Positions 1 to 4,839 of a DNA stretch of 6,088 nt are shown in pieces. Where the stretch lies: contig CP070749.1 of NCBI GenBank assembly GCA_020348365.1, positions 76,775 through 82,862 on the forward strand, written 5' to 3'. The DNA comes from Candidatus Bathyarchaeota archaeon. Its GTDB lineage: Archaea > Thermoproteota > Bathyarchaeia > Bathyarchaeales > Bathyarchaeaceae. Below the pieces are notes generated by a model. It was not told where the DNA came from. It searched no databases and worked only from the letters and a program-made list of their open reading frames with translations. The first letter of the stretch is position 1. Every line of letters starts with the position of its first letter. The position numbers were made by a program, and so were the translations under genes.

Positions 1-179
1 ATGACATCTTGTCAGCATGAGGGACGCGTACCTAGGCGAAATCAGCACCAGACGTTCCGCAATCTGTCCACTCATGGCCGATTCAGTCTAAGCAACAAAA
101 CTCAACACCACAAACATCTTACAATGACCCAGACCAATCACTACATAGGCAACCCATTCCTCCCTGCTCTTGAGGATTA

Positions 180-205
180 ACGGTCAACAACTAGATGTTG
201 ACTGT
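180..205. repeat. 26-base inverted repeat / hairpin
   Basis: ACGGTCAACA is followed by the six-base loop ACTAGA and then TGTTGACTGT. The arms pair over ten positions with a single G-T wobble, and the inner seven pairs are perfect. Flanking bases 176-179 and 206-213 (left ATTA, right CGTTTAAT) can extend the symmetry if a small bulge is allowed. It lies about 175 bases before the start at 381. It could be a protein-binding site, an RNA hairpin, or the end of a transcript from further left. No T-run follows directly, so it is not a typical intrinsic terminator. Confidence 0.5.
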
Positions 206-223
206 CGTTTAATACCGGTCATC

Positions 224-244
224 CCCCTCTAGTTTCTAAAGGGG
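224..244. repeat. 21-base imperfect hairpin
   Basis: CCCCT-C-TAG-TTT-CTA-A-AGGGG forms a five-pair outer stem, one C-A mismatch and a three-pair inner stem around a TTT loop. A second weaker hairpin (242-261, eight pairs including two G-T) overlaps its right arm by three bases, so the two could compete if transcribed. The function is unknown. No RNA family was recognised. Confidence 0.35.
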
Positions 245-293
245 CTTCTCCAAAGAGGCTCATGAAGGACTTCAATACGCCGTCCAGATCCAA

Positions 294-305
294 CTTGCAT
301 GCAAG
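294..305. promoter_or_regulatory. palindrome CTTGCATGCAAG, candidate operator 1
   Basis: This is a perfect 12-bp palindrome upstream of the 381 gene. It shares the outer half-sites CTTG and CAAG with the palindromes at 330-339 and 386-395. Its centre is about 35 bp from the centre of the next one. Binding by a dimeric regulator is an inference from symmetry and repetition only. Confidence 0.3.
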
Positions 306-329
306 GCTGCCTGGAATATCCTCGATTTG

Positions 330-339
330 CTTGCGCAAG
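330..339. promoter_or_regulatory. palindrome CTTGCGCAAG, candidate operator 2
   Basis: This is a perfect 10-bp palindrome immediately before the TATA-like stretch at 343-350, where an archaeal BRE would lie. A protein bound here could either block or help recruit the basal factors. It shares its half-sites with the palindromes at 294-305 and 386-395. Confidence 0.3.
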
Positions 340-350
340 AAGGCTTTTAT
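337..350 (+). promoter_or_regulatory. possible archaeal BRE/TATA box for the M20 gene
   Basis: A purine-rich stretch AAGAAGG is followed by CTTTTATT. Archaeal promoters usually place the TATA centre about 26 bases before transcription start. That would put the transcript start near 372-374, only a few bases before the TTG start at 381. A nearly leaderless transcript would fit the absence of a clear Shine-Dalgarno site. The call is based on composition and spacing alone. Confidence 0.3.
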
Positions 351-380
351 TGAAAACTCAGTGTTATTGTCACTTGGGTT

Positions 381-1862
381 TTGAACTTGAGCAAGTTGGA
401 GAAAGTCTATAGAAGAATAGACGATGATTTAGAAAAGCACATAATCAAACTTCAAGAGTTCATAGGGCAACCCAGCATCTCCCAAACAGGTGAAGGGGTC
501 AGAGAATGCGCAGAATGTCTCAAAGGCTACTTAACCAAGCTTGGATGCCAGAAAGCTAAGCTAGTTGAGGGGCAACATTCACCCATAGTCTACGCAGAAT
601 ACAACGCGGGAGCAGAGAAGACAGTGATAATCTACATGATGTATGACGTTCAGCCCGCAGAAGACACCCATCTCTGGAAGGTTCCACCCTTCGAAGCTAG
701 ACTTGTGGAAATGCCACCTTTCAAGAAAGTGCTTATGGCAAGGGGCGCAATAAACACGAAGGGCCCACTTGTTGCCTTCATAAATGCCGCGACAGCCATT
801 AAAGATGTCGACGAGATACCCGTAAACCTGATCTTCGTGGCGGAGGGCGAGGAGGAACGAGCCAGCGTAAGTATACCACAGTTCGTACGCGACCACAGAG
901 ATGAACTGAAGAAAGCGGACGCCGTCTATTTCCCAATTGCATGCCAAGACGAAAATGGACTAGCTGAACCCGCCCTAGGCTCAGAAGGCATCCTATATGT
1001 AGAGTTGGAGACAAGCGGCGCTCATTGGGGCAGGGGCCCAACAGAGTTCGGAGTCCACGGCGCCCTCAAACTGATCATCGACAGCCCGGCCTGGCGCCAC
1101 ATCAAAATGCTGTCCACCCTAGTCTCCGAAGATGGAAACAAAATCAAGATTGACGGATGGCACGACGATATCCGCGTACCAGCGACAGAAGACCTGAAGC
1201 TCTTGAGGAACGGATACAGGAAATCGACACCAGCCGTTGAAGTCTATGATCCCAATCTCATTAAGAAGATGCTCAAGATCAAGGTGTTCATAGATGACAT
1301 AGCGGACAAGGAAGAGATAATCAAACGATTTGTCTTCGGAACCAGCTTCAACCTAGACGGGATATGGGGAGGCTGGATTGGTCCAGGATCGAAAACGTTT
1401 GTCCCACACAAAGTAACATCGAAACACAACATACGATTCGTGCCAAGACAAGACATAGATAATCTATTCAGAAAGATAAGGACACACCTAGATGAAAAGG
1501 GCTACAAGGATGTTGAGCTAAGAAAGCTCGGCGGTTATCCATGGGCCCTGGTCGACCACAAGAACGAGATAGCAGAAGCGGCTTACACCATGTTTGAGCA
1601 GTTCAAAGTGAAATATGCCATATATCCCCCAACAGCATCTCCGCTCATGCTTTACCCAGCCTGGCCAGCATATGTCTTCGCAGGCAAGCCGCTGAGGCTT
1701 CCATTAATAGGAGCCGCCTTGGGACACGGCGGAAGAGCACACAGTCCGAACGAATACTTCGTCATCGAAGGCGCGGATGCCCGCCACGGACGGGTTTATG
1801 GCTTGGCTGGCGTAGAGAAAAGCATGGCAGCCTTGCTCTTCAACTACACGGGAAAAGCATAA
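381..1862 (+). CDS. M20-family metallo-hydrolase (dipeptidase/deacylase-like) with altered metal site
   Basis: This 493-residue protein has the length and layout of M20 (ArgE/DapE/carnosinase-like) enzymes, which cleave peptide or amide bonds using two zinc ions in the cytoplasm. The family signatures are YDVQP (residues 88-92), LWKVPPFEA (99-107), ARGAINTKGPL (120-130), VAEGEEE (153-159), SPAWRHI in the lid domain (235-241), RFVPRQD (352-358) and AHSPNE (453-458). The usual His of GH-x-D is Met87, the bridging Asp of GRGAxDxKG is Asn125, and the Asp ligand normally found in the ISD-type segment is absent around 186-190. Glu158/Glu159 and His454 remain. An archaeal/bacterial subfamily with this pattern seems to exist from memory, so the change may be ancestral rather than decay; substrate and even activity are uncertain. 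The start is TTG because the in-frame stop at 351-353 leaves no ATG or GTG upstream; TTG at 387 or 396 are alternatives. There is no signal peptide. The gene is convergent with the tld genes. Confidence 0.9.
   Translation: MNLSKLEKVYRRIDDDLEKHIIKLQEFIGQPSISQTGEGVRECAECLKGYLTKLGCQKAKLVEGQHSPIVYAEYNAGAEKTVIIYMMYDVQPAEDTHLWKVPPFEARLVEMPPFKKVLMARGAINTKGPLVAFINAATAIKDVDEIPVNLIFVAEGEEERASVSIPQFVRDHRDELKKADAVYFPIACQDENGLAEPALGSEGILYVELETSGAHWGRGPTEFGVHGALKLIIDSPAWRHIKMLSTLVSEDGNKIKIDGWHDDIRVPATEDLKLLRNGYRKSTPAVEVYDPNLIKKMLKIKVFIDDIADKEEIIKRFVFGTSFNLDGIWGGWIGPGSKTFVPHKVTSKHNIRFVPRQDIDNLFRKIRTHLDEKGYKDVELRKLGGYPWALVDHKNEIAEAAYTMFEQFKVKYAIYPPTASPLMLYPAWPAYVFAGKPLRLPLIGAALGHGGRAHSPNEYFVIEGADARHGRVYGLAGVEKSMAALLFNYTGKA
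384..397. promoter_or_regulatory. palindrome AACTTGAGCAAGTT, candidate operator 3
   Basis: Six-base perfect arms around AG lie inside the first codons of the M20 gene (residues 2-6). The core CTTG-AG-CAAG matches the palindrome at 330-339 in form and spacing. If transcription starts near 373, this site would lie just downstream of the start point, where a bound repressor could block elongation. It may equally be a chance result of the Asn-Leu-Ser-Lys-Leu codons. Confidence 0.25.
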
Positions 1863-1913
1863 CCATCAATCAACAGTCTGCTGTGGTCGTAGATGGATGC
1901 GATGCAAAGAATC
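1863..1913. other. convergent intergenic gap, no clear terminator
   Basis: These 51 bases separate the stop codons of the plus-strand M20 gene and the minus-strand TldE-like gene. A weak CCATC/GATGG pairing (1864-1868 with 1892-1896) encloses a four-pair mini stem at 1873-1884. There is no T-run of the kind expected for archaeal termination on either strand. The two transcripts probably overlap at their 3' ends. Confidence 0.4.
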
Positions 1914-3293
1914 CTAGTGTTGCGTTACGCCGGTGAACCTTAGCTTCTCCAGTTTTATGGCGGGAACAGTTGCTGTTTCGCCCTGTTCCAACTCTTTCCC
2001 TATCATTGGAACCCTTTTCAGAGCTGAGAGCATGCTATCTGTGAAGCGCATGTTCACAATTGGCCCAACGATTTCCCCTTTCTCGATCAAGAATGTTCCA
2101 TCTCGAGTCAGACCCGTTAGTATGGCTTTGGTGGGATCAACTGGGTTAACATAATGGAATCTTGTGACGAAGATTCCACGCCCAGTTTCTTTGATCATCT
2201 CCTCGATTGCCGCGTCACCAGGAGCGGCTACCACATTTATGGGCATTGGTCTAGCCTGTCCGAAGCCTGAAGTGATCGGAGGAAACGAATGTCCCGTGCT
2301 CCGCTTCCCTTTCTCTCTTCCGCCGGTAAGGGAGTCGTAGCAAATGCTCCGTTCGGAGACAACTCCCGCGTCAACCAGTTTCACAGCCTTCTTTGGAACA
2401 CCCTCGCCATCCACGGGCACGGCAATGAGGGAATGCTCGTCTCTTGCATCATCTTTTACGCTGACTTTTCTATCAAAGACTTGTTCTTTCAAATGGTACT
2501 TAACAAATGATTGACCGTCTTGAAAAGGCGTCGCTGAGAAGCCTATATATCCAAGATAATTGAAGATTGTGCCCACAGCAAGCGGTGATAGAACCGTCTC
2601 ATATTCGCCTGGTGAAAGCTTCTTAGGTTTAACACTGCTTATCGATTTCTCAGCAGCCCGATCCGCAATCTGAGCTGGCCTTATGTCCTTCACATTCCTT
2701 GAGGATTGCTCGGCGTATCCGAAACCCTCTGAGCCGTCGAGCTCAGAGATGACGGTTGTGTTGATGGAGGCCAACGATATTTTCGCCCATGCTGAGACTC
2801 CAAGCGAATTCGAGACTGCAAAGGCCAGCATCTCTGTTGAAAATGATCCTGCAACTGCTTTAACGATCGGCGACTTCGAGTGAGCAGTGTCTATCGCTTC
2901 CCCAACTATATCCGCACGATAATCTGGACTGCAATTGGCTGTGTCTTTATCAAAGGCGCCCTGTATTGGAGCCCATTTCTCTGGTTTTGGGAGGCCCGTG
3001 AACTCCCTGTTGGGGGGCGTGATCTTAGCGATTTTCACGGCTTGTTTTATTGTTTCTTTTATACGATTCTCTTCTAGTGTGTTCACTGTAAGCGTTCCTA
3101 TCCTCTTATCTATGACGATCTTCAGGGCTACTCCTCCAGCTTTAGACGCGACATTTTGGTGGATTTGGGAGTTTGCGAAACGTGTCAGCGCGCTGTCCCA
3201 CATGAATGATGCTGCCTGCGCTTGGTCTGCTTTCTCTTTGAGAGCGAGTTCAACCGTCTTCTCAGACACATTCTGTAGTCTTTTGGTTGCCAT
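1914..3293 (-). CDS. TldE/PmbA-like protein, non-catalytic partner of TldD
   Basis: This 459-residue protein matches the TldD/PmbA fold and is the usual length for TldE (about 450). It has the N-terminal region with a GVALKIVIDKRIGTLTVN strand pattern (54-71). A mid-region PGEYETVLSPLAVGTIFNYL (228-247) sits where TldD carries its metal helix. The C-terminal signature GLTRDGTFLIEKGEIVGP (394-411) leads into a conserved NMRFTDSML stretch. There is no HExxxH motif, as expected for the partner subunit, which in the bacterial complex pairs with TldD to form a chamber for unfolded peptides. The ATG start lies 11 bases after the tldD stop, with a purine-rich GGAAAG directly before it; an ATG and a GTG within the gap are out of frame. 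Close spacing implies co-transcription with, and stoichiometric production alongside, TldD. A stand-alone role is possible but less likely. The protein is cytoplasmic, with no signal peptide or membrane segment. Confidence 0.9.
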   Translation of the reverse strand: MATKRLQNVSEKTVELALKEKADQAQAASFMWDSALTRFANSQIHQNVASKAGGVALKIVIDKRIGTLTVNTLEENRIKETIKQAVKIAKITPPNREFTGLPKPEKWAPIQGAFDKDTANCSPDYRADIVGEAIDTAHSKSPIVKAVAGSFSTEMLAFAVSNSLGVSAWAKISLASINTTVISELDGSEGFGYAEQSSRNVKDIRPAQIADRAAEKSISSVKPKKLSPGEYETVLSPLAVGTIFNYLGYIGFSATPFQDGQSFVKYHLKEQVFDRKVSVKDDARDEHSLIAVPVDGEGVPKKAVKLVDAGVVSERSICYDSLTGGREKGKRSTGHSFPPITSGFGQARPMPINVVAAPGDAAIEEMIKETGRGIFVTRFHYVNPVDPTKAILTGLTRDGTFLIEKGEIVGPIVNMRFTDSMLSALKRVPMIGKELEQGETATVPAIKLEKLRFTGVTQH

Positions 3294-3304
3294 CTTTCCA
3301 CATC

Positions 3305-4756
3305 CTATTTGATTAGGCCTACCCTAACACTTCTGAAGCGGGCTGTGCCACATCCGTGTCCAACATACATTACCTGTCCTGGCACGCCCTTTCCACAGTT
3401 TGGGGTTCCCCACATCATCCAGTCATCCTTGCTAATCGCGTTGCAGCTTCCCCAGAACTCTGGCGTAATACCCGTGTAGGTTGGGTTCTTCAACATCTTT
3501 CCTTTGCTTCCATTCCTTATTTTCCAAGCGATTTCGGTTCCGAACTGGAAGTTGAGGCGCTTGTCGTCGATGCTCCATGAGGTGTTTGTGAGCATTAATA
3601 TCCCGCTCTTGGTATCTTCAACTATTTCTTCGGCCTTCCAATCGCCGGGTAGAAGGTTGATATTTGTCATGCGGATAAGTGGCAGGGCTAAAGGAGAATC
3701 GGCTCGCATGCCTCCACTGCTTTCTTCAAGCTCCAATTCATGAGCTGTCTCTCGTGAGGTCTGGTATCCCGTAAACAAGCCTTTCTTCACCAGGTAAGCC
3801 TGCTTGGCCTTGGTTCCTTCATCGTCGTAGCCAAATGTTCCTAATCCTCCAGGTACCGTGGCGTCTGCTACGATATTCACCTTGTCTGAGCCGTATCTGA
3901 GCTTTCCAAGTTTCTCTGGCGTCAGAAAACTGGTCCCAGCGTAATCAGCCTCTGTTCCTAGTGCCCTATCAAGCTCCGTTGGGTGTCCACAGCTTTCATG
4001 AATCTGAAGTGCAAGCTGATCGCCTCTAATAACAAGATTTGTCTCCTCTGATGGGCACTTTTCAGCATCTAGCAGATCAACTGCTTCCTGACCCACCTCC
4101 TTTGCGTGACCGGGAAGGTCTAGTGTTTGAAAGAACTCATAGCCTTTAGTGCTGAAGCTTCCTCGAAAGGGGCTTGGATATGATCTCCGTTGCACCTCGC
4201 TGTTCCTCACGGCTATTCCTAAGAGGCCTCCACCACACCAAGTTATCTCTTGGATGATCTCTGAGCCGTCAGTATTCATGAAGAGCTTCTCTTCACGTAC
4301 AGCTCTGAAAAATGCTGAAGATGATTTAATTAGGTTGGAATGTCCTGCAACGGTTCGTTCAGCCTGCAAGAGAACATCCAATTTTTCATCCAAGGGGACC
4401 TTGAATGGGTCTCTCTTCAATGGCGTTGTATACTTATCCCTCTGGGTGGTTTGAGGTGTCAAAGCAACATCTTTCTTCTTCAGTCTGGAACTTGCCAAGG
4501 CTATCTTAACTGCTCGCCGAGTTGTCTCGACAATCTCGTTCTTGGTCAGGTCGACTGAGCTGGCGAATCCCCACGCTCCCTTAGCGATTGCCCTCACACC
4601 GAATCCACTCTTCTGAAGTAAGGTGACCCGTTCGGGTACGCCTCTTTTTATGGTAAGGTTCTCGTCGAAGATCTTGCCTATTCTGATGTCAGCATATGAA
4701 GCGCCTTCTCTGACCGCTTCTTCAAGACTCTTCTTACCGAGCTCTGAAAACATCAT
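3305..4756 (-). CDS. tldD: TldD-like metalloprotease subunit
   Basis: This 483-residue protein matches TldD length (about 480). The N-terminal domain carries ASYADIRIG (19-27) and SGFGVRAIAKGAWGFASS (50-67), typical of the family. The catalytic helix has HESCGH at 253-258, the HExxxH metal motif, followed by PTELDRALG. Cys454, in NCGKGVPGQ near the C-terminus, corresponds to the third metal ligand described for bacterial TldD. All three expected ligands are therefore present and the enzyme is predicted active. The family degrades or trims unfolded and modified peptides; the best known case is microcin B17 maturation with TldE in Escherichia coli. The start is one of two adjacent ATGs (4756 or 4753); AAAGGCGAT just upstream is a Shine-Dalgarno-like stretch that suits the second ATG slightly better. 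It is followed by the TldE gene after 11 bases and preceded by the transporter gene on the same strand. Extra cysteines (256, 469) sit near the metal site; their role is unknown. Confidence 0.93.
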   Translation of the reverse strand: MMFSELGKKSLEEAVREGASYADIRIGKIFDENLTIKRGVPERVTLLQKSGFGVRAIAKGAWGFASSVDLTKNEIVETTRRAVKIALASSRLKKKDVALTPQTTQRDKYTTPLKRDPFKVPLDEKLDVLLQAERTVAGHSNLIKSSSAFFRAVREEKLFMNTDGSEIIQEITWCGGGLLGIAVRNSEVQRRSYPSPFRGSFSTKGYEFFQTLDLPGHAKEVGQEAVDLLDAEKCPSEETNLVIRGDQLALQIHESCGHPTELDRALGTEADYAGTSFLTPEKLGKLRYGSDKVNIVADATVPGGLGTFGYDDEGTKAKQAYLVKKGLFTGYQTSRETAHELELEESSGGMRADSPLALPLIRMTNINLLPGDWKAEEIVEDTKSGILMLTNTSWSIDDKRLNFQFGTEIAWKIRNGSKGKMLKNPTYTGITPEFWGSCNAISKDDWMMWGTPNCGKGVPGQVMYVGHGCGTARFRSVRVGLIK

Positions 4757-4757
4757 T

Positions 4758-4838
4758 TTATCGCCTTTGCACGCGGTCTATGGACCGACTCATAATTAAT
4801 CTTTGTGTTCTTGCCTCAAAGCGTGCTTCTCTGCTCAT
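4758..4838 (-). CDS. possible 26-residue arginine-rich peptide between transporter and tldD
   Basis: An ATG one base after the transporter stop opens a frame that ends in TAA one base before the tldD ATG, so it fills the gap exactly. The product begins MSREARFEAR and ends SIDRVQRR; eight of 26 residues are Arg. The preceding bases AAGTGAT resemble a ribosome binding site but sit directly against the ATG. Its last codons contain the Shine-Dalgarno-like stretch for tldD, so translation through it could couple the two genes. It could be a leader peptide, a small protein, or chance. A TATA-like box and a palindrome occupy the same bases, which is a competing explanation for the gap. No family was recognised. 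Confidence 0.25.
   Translation of the reverse strand: MSREARFEARTQRLIMSRSIDRVQRR
4774..4787. promoter_or_regulatory. 14-bp palindrome before tldD, candidate operator
   Basis: CGGTC-TATG-GACCG has perfect five-base arms around a four-base centre. It lies 17 bases before the tldD ATG and just downstream of a TATA-like box, a position where archaeal repressors commonly act. It could also form a small RNA hairpin within a transporter-tldD message. The arms are short, so chance is possible. Confidence 0.25.
4788..4806 (-). promoter_or_regulatory. possible TATA box for the tldD-tldE pair
   Basis: Read on the minus strand, CAAAGATTAATTATG combines an A-rich BRE-like segment with TTAATTAT. Transcription would start near 4769, giving a leader of about a dozen bases before the tldD ATG. 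If real, the tld genes have their own promoter in addition to any read-through from the transporter gene. Confidence 0.25.
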
Positions 4839-4839
4839 A

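Larger units (their letters stand above)
1..380. other. gene-poor left region with inverted repeats
   Basis: No complete gene could be supported here. Short open frames exist on both strands, but none has a good start plus ribosome binding site or a recognisable product. On the minus strand an ATG at 75 opens a frame of 25 codons (starting MSGQIAERLVLISPRYAS) that runs off the left edge without a stop; it could be the 5' end of a divergent gene. On the plus strand, 239-353 reads as a helical peptide ending LLAQEGFY but has no start codon. On the minus strand, 428-219 is open in the same codon register. What stands out is the density of inverted repeats at 180-205, 224-244, 294-305 and 330-339. 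The region probably carries the promoter and control sites of the gene that starts at 381. Confidence 0.5.

Noticed and set aside
1..180. 59-codon plus-strand frame starting at the first base
   Set aside because: The composition is rich in His, Asn, Gln and Thr with no coding periodicity, and no upstream sequence is available to judge a ribosome binding site.
262..384. 40-codon plus-strand frame overlapping the M20 start
   Set aside because: No ribosome binding site, an unconvincing translation, and overlap with the likely promoter and palindromes.
535..544. Palindrome CCAAGCTTGG inside the M20 gene
   Set aside because: Its half-sites are in the opposite order from the upstream series and it lies well inside coding sequence; likely chance.
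579..947. 122-codon open frame on the minus strand
   Set aside because: It lies entirely opposite conserved M20 motifs on the plus strand; its translation shows no recognisable domain.
1863..1913. Bidirectional terminator hairpin in the convergent gap
   Set aside because: Only weak short pairings and no T-run on either strand.
2935..3312. 125-codon open frame on the plus strand
   Set aside because: It is antisense to the N-terminal half of the TldE-like gene, which has clear family signatures.
4149..4454. 101-codon open frame on the plus strand
   Set aside because: It is antisense to the TldD-like gene and has no recognisable product.
4491..4499. CTTGCCAAG, another CTTG/CAAG pair
   Set aside because: It has a single-base spacer and lies within the TldD-like coding sequence; treated as background, and a caution for the upstream palindrome series.
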